A DNA stretch of 64,000 nucleotides from JAHECQ01 sp963775125 (lineage in GTDB: Bacteria > Actinomycetota > Acidimicrobiia > Acidimicrobiales > SZUA-35). This document shows positions 35,135-44,479 of this stretch, piece after piece. Each line of letters begins with the position of its first letter. Within the stretch, counting starts at the first letter, position 1. Under the pieces are notes generated by a model. That model ran no database searches and was not told the origin of the DNA. It was given only the letters and a program-made list of their open reading frames with translations. A program made the position numbers and the translations under genes. The DNA is taken from positions 1-64,000 of the forward strand of contig CAVZHQ010000006.1 in the NCBI GenBank assembly GCA_963775125.1, read 5' to 3'.

Positions 35135-36667
35135 TCACACAGACGTGAACTGTTCGACCAGGCGGAACTTCTGAACCTTGCCCATCGGGTTGCGGGGGAG
35201 TTCGTCCAGCAGCACGATCTGCTTCGGGCACTTGTAGCCGGCGAGGCGTTGGCGGCAGTGGTCGATGACGTCGTCGGGCTCGAGGTCGTTGCCGGCTCGG
35301 CCCACCACCGCTGCGGTGACGCGCTCGCCCCAGGTGGCGTCGGGTAGGCCGAAGACCGCCGCTTCGACGATGGCGGGGTGTTCCATGAGGATGCGTTCGA
35401 CCTCGGCGCAGTACACGTTCTCGCCGCCCGAGATGATCATGTCCTTGACCCGATCGACGATGGTCAGGCGGCCGTCGTCGTGGCGAATCCCGACGTCGCC
35501 CGAGCGGCAGTAGCCGTCGGCGGTCAGCGCTGCGTCGGTCGCTGTCGGGTTCCCGAGGTAGCCGCGGAACGGCGTGATCGATCGCGCCACCACCTCACCC
35601 GGCTGACCGACGGGACAGGGTCGGCCTTCCTCGTCGCGGACATCGATCTCGGTCCCGAGGACGGGCCAACCGACCGAGTGGGGGACGAGGGCGTCGCGGT
35701 GCTTCACCTCGTAGGTCACCCAGCCTCCCTCGGTCCACCCGTAGGCCTCGGTGATGTTGGCGTTCGGGAACACGTCGAACGCGGTGTCGAGGAGCGACAT
35801 GGGCCCGGGCGCCCCGGAGGACAACAGCCACTCCATTGCGTCGAGCGACGGCCGGCCCGCCGCTTGCCACGCCTCGACGATCATGGCCGTCATCGACGGG
35901 ACGAGGAACGCCCAGGTCGAGTGCAGGCGGTACTCGTCGAGTGCGACCAAGGGGTCGAAGCCGACCATCACTCGGTTGCGCCCACCGGCCGCCAGATGCG
36001 CGAGGGCCAAACCTCCGTAGGACATGTGGAACAACGGTCCGGGCGTCGACAACGTCTGGCTCGGACTGAGACCGAAGGTCCACGACCACTGGGCGAACCG
36101 GGTCAGCAGCCCGGCGTTGGTGACCGTCGAACCCTTGGGGAAGCCGGTGGTCCCGCTGGTGTAGGCGACCAACGCCACCCGGTCGGCGGCCTCGGGACCC
36201 GAGGGGCCCATCCACGAGCGTTGGCCGGCAGCGGGCACGTCGGCGACGTCGATGACCCGGGCGCCGGTGGTGGCCGCGGCCTCGGCGGCTATCGAAGTGA
36301 ACGGATCGCCGGCCAGGACCACCGATGCACCGCTGTCGCTGAGGACGAACTCGATCTCGGGGCCGGCCAGACGATTGTTCACCGGGACCGCAGCTGCGCC
36401 AACCGCCTGGCACGCGAGGTAGGCCGCGAGATGGTCGACCGAGTTGGCCATCATGATGGCGACCATCGGCCCGTGTGGCCCGGGAGCCCGGTCGCCCAGC
36501 GCCGCCGCGAGGGTCTCGGTTAGCGCCTCGACGCGCGCCTGGATGCGACCGTACGTCCAGACCTCCGTCGCGTCCGTGCCGTGCCCGACGTCGAGCACCT
36601 CGACGGCCACTCGGTCCGGCGCGCTCCGAGCCTGGGCCGCCACGCAGTCTGCGACCGTCCAGGTCAC
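35135..36667 (-). CDS. Acyl-CoA synthetase (AMP-dependent synthetase/ligase)
   Basis: 510 residues from a GTG at 36667 that overlaps the ketosynthase stop by four bases (GTGA). The adenylate-forming motifs are all present: VALVAYTSGTTGFPKGSTVT (P-loop), ITEAYGWTEGGWVTYE (A5), GYCRSGDVGIRHDDGRLTIV with the A7 Asp, DRVKDMIISGGENVYCAEVE (A8 hinge), and PRNPMGKVQKFRLVE with the A10 Lys. It activates a carboxylic acid as acyl-AMP and then acyl-CoA. Coupling to a ketosynthase suggests use in fatty-acid or lipid assembly. The acid is unknown. Confidence 0.9.
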   Translation of the reverse strand: MTWTVADCVAAQARSAPDRVAVEVLDVGHGTDATEVWTYGRIQARVEALTETLAAALGDRAPGPHGPMVAIMMANSVDHLAAYLACQAVGAAAVPVNNRLAGPEIEFVLSDSGASVVLAGDPFTSIAAEAAATTGARVIDVADVPAAGQRSWMGPSGPEAADRVALVAYTSGTTGFPKGSTVTNAGLLTRFAQWSWTFGLSPSQTLSTPGPLFHMSYGGLALAHLAAGGRNRVMVGFDPLVALDEYRLHSTWAFLVPSMTAMIVEAWQAAGRPSLDAMEWLLSSGAPGPMSLLDTAFDVFPNANITEAYGWTEGGWVTYEVKHRDALVPHSVGWPVLGTEIDVRDEEGRPCPVGQPGEVVARSITPFRGYLGNPTATDAALTADGYCRSGDVGIRHDDGRLTIVDRVKDMIISGGENVYCAEVERILMEHPAIVEAAVFGLPDATWGERVTAAVVGRAGNDLEPDDVIDHCRQRLAGYKCPKQIVLLDELPRNPMGKVQKFRLVEQFTSV

Positions 36668-37938
36668 CTGTTCCTCCCGGATGCCCGGCCGATGATCACC
36701 GACGCGTTCTGGCCGCCGAAGCCGAACGAGTTCACCTGGATGAGGTCGGCGTCGACGGCTCGAGGTTCGTGGAGGGCGACATCGAAGGTGACCTCGGGGT
36801 CGAGCGTGGTGGTTCCGGCGACGTTGGCGAGGAGCCCGCTCTCGAACGCCCGCAGACCGGCCATGATGTTCATCGCCCCCGATGCCGCCCCGGTATGGGC
36901 GGTGTGGCCCTTCAAACCGGTGACCACCAGCCTGGGGCTGACCGAGCCGGCGCCGCTGAAGGTTCGATTGATGGCCCGGATCTCGGCCGTGTCCCCCTTC
37001 GGGGTGCCAGTGGCGTGGGCCACGAGCACATCGATCTCGGACGCGGAAACCTGGGCAGACGCTTGGGCCTGTTCCATCACCAGCTGCTCCCACCGGCCAT
37101 CGGGCTCGGGCGAGCTGGGGTGGTGCCCGTCCGCCAGGGAGCCGTAGCCCAGCACCCAGCCCAGGACGTTGGCGCCCCGAGCCGCGGCGTGCTCGGCTGT
37201 TTCGAGGACGAAGAAGCCCGAACCCTCGCCCGACACGATGCCGGCCCGATCGGCAGCGAAGGGCAGCATCGCCCGTGTCGGGTCGTCCTGACCGGTGCTC
37301 ATGCCGTAGCTCAATTCGGCCGCGTTGACCGCAGCCTGGAAGTGTTCCTGACCGGGGTCGCAGGTGTAGCCGCCTTCGGTCGCCCCGACGAGGGCCACGT
37401 CGGCCATGCCCGCCTGCAGGTACAACGCGGCCGTCCCGATGGCGTCGAGGGAGGAAGCACACGCCGTCGTCACCGTGAGCGACGGGCCGTGCAGCCCGTA
37501 GGCCATACAGATCTGGGCGGCCGCCATGTTCGGCCAGATCTTGATCTGCGTCTTGGCGTCGATGGCAGCAGCCCCGCCCCGATCGAACTGCCACTGGGCC
37601 CGGGCCACGGTGAAGTGGCCGCCCATCGAGGTGCCGTGCACGACCGCCGTGCGCCTCGGGTCGAGGTCTTCAGGACTGAGGCCGGCGTCGAGCACCGCCT
37701 GGGCGCAGGCGGCCAGGGCGAAGCGGGCGAACCCGTCGGTGCCGGCAACGACCCGTTCGTCCATCCATTGGGTCGGATCGAAGTCATCGGCGATCGCCCC
37801 GTAGAGGCCACCTCGTTCTCCCTCGGTCCATGGGGCGGGGCGGATGCCGATTCGGCCGGCCAGCAACCCATCGCAAAGCTCGCGAGCGGTGACGCCGATC
37901 GGTGACACGGCCCCCTGTCCGGTGATGGCCAACTGCAT
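36664..37938 (-). CDS. Beta-ketoacyl-ACP synthase II-like (KAS)
   Basis: 424 residues, MQLAITGQGAVSPIGVTARE. The Cys-His-His triad is visible: VTTACASSLDAIGTAALYLQ, VAHATGTPKGDTAEIRAINR and GLKGHTAHTGAASGAMNIMA. The C-terminal NSFGFGGQNASVIIG is typical. It condenses malonyl-ACP with an acyl group. It is translationally coupled to the acyl-CoA ligase, which is unlike housekeeping fabF, so a specialised lipid or polyketide-like product is possible. It is divergent from clpP, with a 37-nt palindrome between them. Confidence 0.9.
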   Translation of the reverse strand: MQLAITGQGAVSPIGVTARELCDGLLAGRIGIRPAPWTEGERGGLYGAIADDFDPTQWMDERVVAGTDGFARFALAACAQAVLDAGLSPEDLDPRRTAVVHGTSMGGHFTVARAQWQFDRGGAAAIDAKTQIKIWPNMAAAQICMAYGLHGPSLTVTTACASSLDAIGTAALYLQAGMADVALVGATEGGYTCDPGQEHFQAAVNAAELSYGMSTGQDDPTRAMLPFAADRAGIVSGEGSGFFVLETAEHAAARGANVLGWVLGYGSLADGHHPSSPEPDGRWEQLVMEQAQASAQVSASEIDVLVAHATGTPKGDTAEIRAINRTFSGAGSVSPRLVVTGLKGHTAHTGAASGAMNIMAGLRAFESGLLANVAGTTTLDPEVTFDVALHEPRAVDADLIQVNSFGFGGQNASVIIGRASGRNR

Positions 37939-37976
37939 GGCCCGAACGTACCAGCGCGCCCCCCACGCCCGAAATT

Positions 37977-38013
37977 TGCAGCGTTCGCCACGTCAGACGT
38001 GGCGAACGCTGCA
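37977..38013 (+). promoter_or_regulatory. Perfect 18-bp inverted repeat between fabF-like gene and clpP
   Basis: TGCAGCGTTCGCCACGTC (37977-37994) and its exact reverse complement (37996-38013) flank a single A. It lies between two divergent starts (37938 and 38130), so it cannot be a terminator for either gene as placed. An operator, a cruciform or a dispersed repeat unit are the options. Confidence 0.75.
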
Positions 38014-38117
38014 CAGAACGGTGGGTGCGGCATCCCGGTGTTGGGTTCGGTCCGGGCGATGGTCAGCACGGGGATGGCTCACGGTTCCCCATCTGCCCCG
38101 TGGAAACGGTGGGCCGG

Positions 38118-38123
38118 TAGTCT
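38118..38123 (+). promoter_or_regulatory. Leaderless -10 box of clpP
   Basis: TAGTCT lies six bases before the ATG at 38130, the spacing of leaderless actinobacterial promoters, so the mRNA should start at the initiation codon. No Shine-Dalgarno sequence is present. Confidence 0.5.
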
Positions 38124-38129
38124 TGCCGG

Positions 38130-38723
38130 ATGACGATTCCCGGAACGCCCACCGCCGAGATGTCCCCCTCCGGCTTCGGCTTCGACATCTACCAGCAGTT
38201 GCTCAAGGAGCGCATCGTCTTCCTGGGTCAGCAGGTCGACGATCAGATCGCCAACAGCATCGCCGCCCAGATGCTCTTCCTTGCCGGTCAGGATCCGAAC
38301 AAGGACATCTGGCTCTACATCAACAGCCCCGGCGGCTCGGTCACCGCCGGCATGGCCATCTACGACACCATGCAGTTCGTGAAGCCCGACATCGCCACCG
38401 TGTGCCTCGGCCTCGGTGCATCGATGGGTCAGTTCCTCCTCACGGCCGGCGCCCCGGGCAAGCGGTATGCCCTGCCCCACGCTCGCATCCTGATGCACCA
38501 GCCCAGCGCCGGGGTGCAGGGTCAGGCCAGCGACATCGCCATCCAGGCCGAGAACCTCGTGAAGATCAAGCGTGAGATGGCCCAGCTCATCGCCGACCAT
38601 TCCGGTCAGACCGTCGAGCAGATCACGGCCGATTCCGACCGTGACAAGTGGTTCAGCGCCCAAGAGGCCTGCGACTACGGTCTGCTGGATCGAGTGATCA
38701 AGCGAGCCGGCGAGCTGTCGTAA
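38130..38723 (+). CDS. clpP: ATP-dependent Clp protease proteolytic subunit
   Basis: 197 residues. The catalytic triad is Ser in GLGASMGQFLLTAG, His in ARILMHQPSAGVQG and Asp in ITADSDRDKWFSAQEACDYG. The handle region and IWLYINSPGGSVTAGMAIYD are standard. ClpP forms the barrel that degrades proteins fed by ClpX or ClpC, including tmRNA-tagged ones. It stands alone here rather than beside a second clpP and clpX. Confidence 0.96.
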   Translation: MTIPGTPTAEMSPSGFGFDIYQQLLKERIVFLGQQVDDQIANSIAAQMLFLAGQDPNKDIWLYINSPGGSVTAGMAIYDTMQFVKPDIATVCLGLGASMGQFLLTAGAPGKRYALPHARILMHQPSAGVQGQASDIAIQAENLVKIKREMAQLIADHSGQTVEQITADSDRDKWFSAQEACDYGLLDRVIKRAGELS

Positions 38724-38788
38724 CGTCTTGGTGACACCGGCGATCGCACGGAGCAGTCGGTGACGCCGATGCGTGAACCGGACGAGGG

Positions 38789-39607
38789 CTAGGAACGAAT
38801 GGTTGCGGTCAGCAGCAGCGACGTCGTCGGGATGTGGGCATCGCCGTCCGCGTCGATGTACTGAGCCAGCTCGTTCATCATGCGTCCGATCGCAACGGTC
38901 TGATCGGCCGGGGGCAGCGCGAAGAACGGTGCCGACCAGGGCAGGGCGCTGAGGTGATTCGGGATGTGAGACTCGACGTTCGGCAGATGAATCGTTCGTT
39001 CGATCGCTACGACCTGCGGATCGATCCAGCCTGCACGTGTTGCCCAGTCCAGCAACGCAGGTTCGCCACCGGGTGGGCAGGCCACGTCGCCGATCGGCGA
39101 CGCGGACCCGACCGCGCCCCCCAACACCTGCGATTGCGCGGCAAGGTACGGTGACCGGCCGATCGGTGCCCACACCGTGACGCCGGCCCGTCCACCCGGC
39201 TTCAGCACTCTGAGCATCTCGGCGAGTCCGGCGACAGGGTCTGGGAAGAACTGCACTCCCTGCTGACAGATCACCGAGTCGAACTCGGCGTCGGGGAACG
39301 GCAACTGCAGGGCCGATGCTTCCTGCCAGTCGACGGTGTCGGGTCCGTGACGTCGTGCCTCATCCAACATGGCGACGTTCACATCGACGGCCGCGACCCT
39401 CCCCCCCGGGCCGACTGCGGCTGCCGCGGCGCGAGTTGCGAAGCCGGTGCCGCAGGCAACATCGAGCACGCCGTCGCCCAGGCGAACGGTGGCTTGGATC
39501 ACGGCCTCGATGAACGGAAGCATCAACGAGGCAACGAAAAGCTCGTACCGGCTCGCTGCGGAGCCACTCAGTTGAAAACCTGACACCACCGAGGCTTCGT
39601 CCGTCAT
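38789..39607 (-). CDS. SAM-dependent class I methyltransferase
   Basis: 272 residues from ATG 39607 (MTDEASVVSGFQLSGSAASR). Motif I is VLDVACGTGFATRAAAAAVG, the acidic loop after beta-2 is VAAVDVNVAMLDEARRHG, and the post-I motif is FDSVICQQGVQFFPDPVAG followed by EMLRVLKPGGRAGVTVW. This is the UbiE/Methyltransf_11 type that methylates small molecules. The C-terminal third (LDWATRAGWIDPQVV) is less conserved. The substrate is unknown. It lies downstream of rpe on the same strand. Confidence 0.85.
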   Translation of the reverse strand: MTDEASVVSGFQLSGSAASRYELFVASLMLPFIEAVIQATVRLGDGVLDVACGTGFATRAAAAAVGPGGRVAAVDVNVAMLDEARRHGPDTVDWQEASALQLPFPDAEFDSVICQQGVQFFPDPVAGLAEMLRVLKPGGRAGVTVWAPIGRSPYLAAQSQVLGGAVGSASPIGDVACPPGGEPALLDWATRAGWIDPQVVAIERTIHLPNVESHIPNHLSALPWSAPFFALPPADQTVAIGRMMNELAQYIDADGDAHIPTTSLLLTATIRS

Positions 39608-39649
39608 CGCCAAAGCGTAGCTGCGTTGCGCTCGCGCACCCGGCGGAAG

Positions 39650-40342
39650 CTATTCGCCGGCCGGCCAGGCGGCACGGGCCAGTTCGCGCAGTTCGGTCAC
39701 GGCGGCGGCTCGGCCATCGGGGTGTTTGAACATGGCCGAGCCCGAGATCAACACGTTTGCGCCCGCTCCCGCTGCTCCGGCCACGGTGGCGGCGCTGATG
39801 CCCCCGTCGACCTCGAGGTCGATCCAGTGGTCGGCGGTGTCGAGCAGCTGGCGGGTCGCTCGGACCTTCGGCTCCATGGCCGGGATGTAGGCCTGGCCGC
39901 CGAAGCCCGGGTTCACCGTCATCACCAGCACCATGTCGAGCAGGTCGAGGACGTGGCGGAGCGAGTCGATCGGCGTGTGCGGATTCAGGGCGACGGCCGG
40001 CGAGGCTCCGAGCTCGCGGATGGCGGCCAGGGTGCGATGCAGGTGGAGGCACGCTTCGGCGTGGACGATGATGATGCTGCACCCGGCGTTCACGAACGAG
40101 GCCAGGAGGTGATCGGGTTGTTCGATCATGAGGTGGGCCTCGAACGGGGTCGACACCCGGTCCCGACATGACGCGATGACGTCGGCGCCGAAGGTCAGGT
40201 TGGGCACGAAGCGCCCGTCCATGACATCCCACTGGATACGGTCGACGCCAGCGGCTTCGAGCGAGGCACACTCCTCTCCCAACCGGGAGAAGTCGGCAGG
40301 CAGCACGGACGGAGCGATGAGAATGTCAGGCATGTCGGACAT
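39650..40342 (-). CDS. rpe: Ribulose-phosphate 3-epimerase
   Basis: 230 residues from an ATG at 40342: MSDMPDILIAPSVLPADFSR, then VDRIQWDVMDGRFVPNLTFG with catalytic metal-binding Asp, FEAHLMIEQPD with His, VNPGFGGQAYIP, and WIDLEVDGGISAATV with the second Asp. It interconverts ribulose 5-phosphate and xylulose 5-phosphate. Its start overlaps the putative start of the divergent methyltransferase gene by 11 bases. Confidence 0.95.
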   Translation of the reverse strand: MSDMPDILIAPSVLPADFSRLGEECASLEAAGVDRIQWDVMDGRFVPNLTFGADVIASCRDRVSTPFEAHLMIEQPDHLLASFVNAGCSIIIVHAEACLHLHRTLAAIRELGASPAVALNPHTPIDSLRHVLDLLDMVLVMTVNPGFGGQAYIPAMEPKVRATRQLLDTADHWIDLEVDGGISAATVAGAAGAGANVLISGSAMFKHPDGRAAAVTELRELARAAWPAGE

Positions 40343-41663
40343 AGGTCGACCATCTTCGCCCGGCGGCGCGCCGGAAGCTACCGGCCAGCGCGAGGTTTCC
40401 AAGACCACCGTTTCCGACGCCACCGTCGCTGTCAGGATCGACGGGATGGCCGCCGGCGGCGACGGGATCGGTCGGGGGCCCGACGGCCGGGTGGTCTTCG
40501 TGGCGGGCGCCTTGCCGTCCGAGGTGGTCGAGGCCCGGGTCGTCAAGGCATCCAAGCAGTTCGTCCACGCCGTCGCGGTAGACGTCGTCGAACCATCCTC
40601 CCATCGAGTCGCACCACCATGCGCCGAGGTGGCCCGAGGTTGCGGGGGCTGCGACTGGCAACACGCCTCGGCCGAATATCAACCCGCCCTGCGACGGGCG
40701 ATCGTCGCCGACGCGTTGCGCCGCATCGGCAAGTTCGCGGTCGAGGGTCCAGATGCGATCAAGATCGAGCCCGGACCGACGCTGGGGGCCACCGCCTACC
40801 GCTCCGTGTTGCGGGCGGCCGTGGTCGATGGGCGGGCTGGCTTTCGGAAGGAACGGTCGCACCAGATGGTGGCGGCCGAACACTGCCTCGTGGCCCACCC
40901 GCTGGCCGAGGAACTGCTGATCGAGGGCCGGTTCCCGGGCGCGAGCGAAGTCCGCATCGTCGTGGGGGCGCGCACCGGTGAACGGATGGTCGTGGTGACC
41001 GGCGCAGACCCGGAGACCGCGACCCAAGCGAGCGTCCCCGACGACGTCGTGGTCGTGTCGGCCGACGCGGTCCGCAACGGTTGGCCGGCCCGGGACGGCC
41101 GGCCACCGTTCGTTCACGAGGAGATCGGTGGCCGACGCTTGCGGGTCTCGGCGGGATCGTTCTTCCAGTGCCGACCCGATGGCGCCGAAGTGCTGGTCGA
41201 TCTGGCGGCCGCGGCATTGGGGGAGTGGGAGGGCACGCTGCTCGACGCCTACGGCGGTGTCGGTCTGTTCTCGTCCGGGCTCCTCGATCGCGGCTCGGGC
41301 ACCGGCCGAAGCAAGGATCGACGAGCCATTCTGGTCGAAGCGAATCCGTCATCGGCAGCCGATGCCCGCCACAACCTGGGGACCGGATCGGCCGTGGTCG
41401 AACGCCTGGTCGAACGCTGGAACCCAGAGCCGATCGACGTTGTTGTCGCCGATCCGTCTCGGCGGGGCCTCGAGGTCGGCGGTGCCGACACACTGGCGGC
41501 GACGGGAGCATCCGTGTTGGTGCTCGTCAGCTGCGACCCGGCATCACTGGCTCGCGATGCCCGGTTGCTGACCGACCGCGGCTTCTCCCTCGAGAAGGTC
41601 ACCGTGGTCGACCTGTTCGGCCATACCTCACACGTCGAGGCCGTCAGCTCGTTCCGTCGCTGA
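40332..41663 (+). CDS. TrmA/RumA-type RNA (uracil-5-)-methyltransferase
   Basis: The ATG at 40332 gives 443 residues; a later ATG at 40446 would cut into the TRAM domain (VSDATVAVRIDGMAAGGDGI), so the longer form is preferred although it overlaps the divergent rpe start. A [4Fe-4S] motif follows: CAEVARGCGGCDWQHA. The SAM site is LLDAYGGVGLFSS, and the catalytic segment is VLVLVSCDPASLARDARLL with the Cys nucleophile; HTSHVEAVSSFRR ends the protein. It would methylate uracil in 23S rRNA or tRNA. The methylated position cannot be told from sequence. Confidence 0.88.
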   Translation: MSDIGRPSSPGGAPEATGQREVSKTTVSDATVAVRIDGMAAGGDGIGRGPDGRVVFVAGALPSEVVEARVVKASKQFVHAVAVDVVEPSSHRVAPPCAEVARGCGGCDWQHASAEYQPALRRAIVADALRRIGKFAVEGPDAIKIEPGPTLGATAYRSVLRAAVVDGRAGFRKERSHQMVAAEHCLVAHPLAEELLIEGRFPGASEVRIVVGARTGERMVVVTGADPETATQASVPDDVVVVSADAVRNGWPARDGRPPFVHEEIGGRRLRVSAGSFFQCRPDGAEVLVDLAAAALGEWEGTLLDAYGGVGLFSSGLLDRGSGTGRSKDRRAILVEANPSSAADARHNLGTGSAVVERLVERWNPEPIDVVVADPSRRGLEVGGADTLAATGASVLVLVSCDPASLARDARLLTDRGFSLEKVTVVDLFGHTSHVEAVSSFRR

Positions 41664-41689
41664 GCCTTCCGCCGCTGAGCGCGGGCAGA

Positions 41690-44193
41690 TCAGGGCGCGG
41701 TGAGCACGAAGCGGATGTCGTGCTCGATGACGGCGCCACCGGAGTCGACGGCTTCGAGGGTGACGTCGATCGTGACGACGTTGCCGGCAGCGATGTCCTC
41801 GTCGACCAGCAGGCTGAAGGACGACCCCGGCGTGAGGGCGAATGCGCTTCCCTGACCCTGCACGATCGCGCCGGCGACCGCCTGCACATGGTCGGCAGGA
41901 TGATCGGTCCGAACTCGGATCAGGTTGGCCGCCGGTAGTCCGGTGCCATCGCGGTAGGAGATCCGGGCGGTGTAGGAGAGGCTCCCCGTGCCGTGCACCC
42001 GAGCGAGCAGGTGGGTGTCGACGCCCGGATCCGCGGCGATGTCGATCAGGGTCCGCGCTTCGGCGTCGGTGTCGAACTGGGTGAGCTCGGTGACCAGATC
42101 GAGCGATGTCAACGAGGGACTGAGGAAGAGGTCGGTCGACCCGAGCGTGACGACGAAGCGGACGAACTGGTCGAAGTCGTGGACCGACGACACGACTTCG
42201 GCGCCCGCGCCGTAGCTCGTGCCGGAGGTGCCGTCCGGTCCGACGAGGGGCGCAGCCAACGCGTCGGCCGCGGTCGGGCCGGTCGCCATCTGCACGCTGA
42301 ACGTGGTCCCTGCCGGCGCCGAGGCGAGGGCCGAGAGGAGACCGTAGACGCCGGATGATCCGGTGTCGTAGACGGGGCTCTCCCAGGTGCCGGCGGCGAC
42401 GTAGAGACCTTCGAGGGAGCCGAGGGAGGTGGAGGGGTCGAGGATCGGGCGAGGCCGAGCAGCTTTCGGGCCGACGACGTTGAACTCGTCGGTCCCGCGC
42501 TCGGCGATTGCGTAGAACGGAGCGGTCGATTCGACCCGCGTCCCGGCGGGGAACCCCGACGCCGTGAGCCCGCTGTAGGCGTGGCCGGGCGCGCCGGCAA
42601 GACCGCCGGGGTTGGTGCACACGACGTTGGTCGGAGCCGATGATGGTCGGGTGATGGTGACCGTCTGCCCTGGAGTGGGGCACACGATGGAGATGTAGTT
42701 GGTGGTGACCGGGATGAAGTACTGCGTTTCCAGTAGCGAGGTGGGGTAGTAGTTGGTCGCCTCGGTGCCATTGGTGTCGGCGAGCTGGCTGGCGGCGAAC
42801 AGTGCGTCGCCCGTGACCCGCATGCCGGGCTGGGAGCCCCGGGCGCCACCGCCGGCGTGGGTGTTGGTCATCGTCGGAAGGACCGATTGGACGAAGTTCG
42901 AGCCGTCGGAACCCAACGCGGTGTAGTTGACCGTCGTCGCGCCGCCGCCGACGAGCATGTTCACGCTTCGGACGCCGAAGATGGGCTCATTCCGCCAGGG
43001 AACGCCGATCAGGCCATCGGAGCCCGTGTTGGCGACGTGGGACGCGATGAACTGGGTCCCGGTCGTGCTGCGGACCATGACGGCTTGGCCGTTCGACGCG
43101 TCAGCGGTGAACCCGACCACACCGTCGGCGGTGGTGACCGTATGCGTCAGCGAAGGTGCGCCACCGGTGCCGAGCCGGTTGGTGGCAATGGGGACACCGC
43201 CGACGAGGAACTCGATCGTGGTCGTTCCGAAGGGAGCTCGCACCCAGATCTGCTGTTGGTTGCGGTTTACGGCAAAGATGTACGAGGTGGCGGCGAAGCT
43301 CTCGGGGACGATCGAGTCGGTGCCGTCGCTCGTCGAGGCGCCGGCAACCGGGCCGAACGACTCGATGATCGTGTTCTGGGTGACGCTGAACGTGCGGACC
43401 TGGCCTCGATTCATGATGACCGGTGCCGCACCGCCGACGATGACCGAGTTGTTGTCGACCAGGCTGACGAGCGACAGCGTCGCCCCGTTCCAAGCTCGGC
43501 TGCCGGTGTAGTACCGGGCCTTGTGGGTGGTGTACGTGAACACACCGAGCTGGTCCGAGACGGTCGTCGTGGCCGTCGGGTTGCCGAAGTAGAAACAGAA
43601 CTCCGAGCTGCCGTTCGGCACGTTGGCCAACTGCACCCAGATGGTCGTTGCGCTGCTGGGGAGGGCGTCCTCGATCCACATCGGAAGCTCGAGGCCGGTG
43701 GCCGAATCGACCGCCCGCAGATCGGCGCCGGTGGCCAGGAGGTCGCCGTCGGCGATGAGGTCGGCGGTGTCGATCTGGACCTCGACAGGGTGCTCGGTCT
43801 GGGCCGATCCGGGATTGTCGACGGTGACACATTGGCGGAGACCCCAGGCGGTGTTCCACCAAGCAGGGCTGGCCGCTGCCGGTACGTCGCCCCGATGATC
43901 CAGTCGTAGCAAGCCCATCGCTGCCAGCGGCGCGTGCCGAGATACGTTCCATCGTCCCAGTCGGCCGTTCCGCTCACCGTCAAGTGGGTACCGGACTGAT
44001 AGTCCAGCAGAACCAGGCCTTCGCCCAGATCTCTGGCCTCTCCCCGCATTGCGTTCTCGACCAGGACGCCGGCCAGCACGGGGCCCGAGAGCAGGAACAA
44101 CGCAAGAAGAACCGCGAGAACGCCGGGTAGACCCAGTCCAGATGGACCCAGTGGCGCCGAACGAGACGGCGAGGGCGAACGCAGGCTTCTCAC
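41690..44193 (-). CDS. Large secreted DUF2341-type surface protein, probable frameshift
   Basis: From a GTG at 44193 the first frame has one hydrophobic segment (GVLAVLLALFLLSGPVLAGV) and a short outer part to about 43900. The main frame (from 43918) continues SPAWWNTAWGLRQCVTVDNP, then EVQIDTADLIADGDLLATGA and ELPMWIEDALPSSATTIWVQ and FCFYFGNPTATTTVSDQLGV, which is the DUF2341 lectin-like domain. It then runs on as about 600 residues of Gly/Thr/Ser-rich beta-structure with few charges. A frameshift between 43850 and 43920 would join signal and mature parts into about 830 residues. It should be displayed on the cell surface; the function is unknown, perhaps adhesion or glycan binding. Confidence 0.7.
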
Positions 44194-44212
44194 CTGGTTC
44201 CCGTCGGCAGTT

Positions 44213-44449
44213 TCAACCCCGATATGAGCCGGTCAGAACCCCGGAGACCTGGCGTGGACGCTCGACCGCCGACAGCTTGCCGGGCCAGACCAGGAGCAAG
44301 ACGCCGCAGCCAAGAGCGACGCCCTCGACCTGGCTGCCGGCCCAGAACTTCACGTCCACCGAAAGCAGTGCAGCGACGACCAACGTGAGCCAGAGGAGGC
44401 CTCCATCGGGGGCTGAGGGAATCCCCCAAAATCCCTGGGGCCGCCACGG
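44213..44449 (-). CDS. Possible small membrane protein (DUF3017-like)
   Basis: A minus-strand frame reads GGLLWLTLVVAALLSVDVKF, then GVALGCGVLLLVWPGKLSAV and ERPRQVSGVLTGSYRG. Two membrane spans and a basic end resemble short DUF3017 proteins of Actinobacteria. No good start codon is in frame, so it may be truncated or not a gene. It lies upstream of the surface protein on the same strand. Confidence 0.3.
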   Translation of the reverse strand, partial: PWRPQGFWGIPSAPDGGLLWLTLVVAALLSVDVKFWAGSQVEGVALGCGVLLLVWPGKLSAVERPRQVSGVLTGSYRG

Positions 44450-44479
44450 TCGCCGCCGTTGCCGGATTAGCCTCGCATC

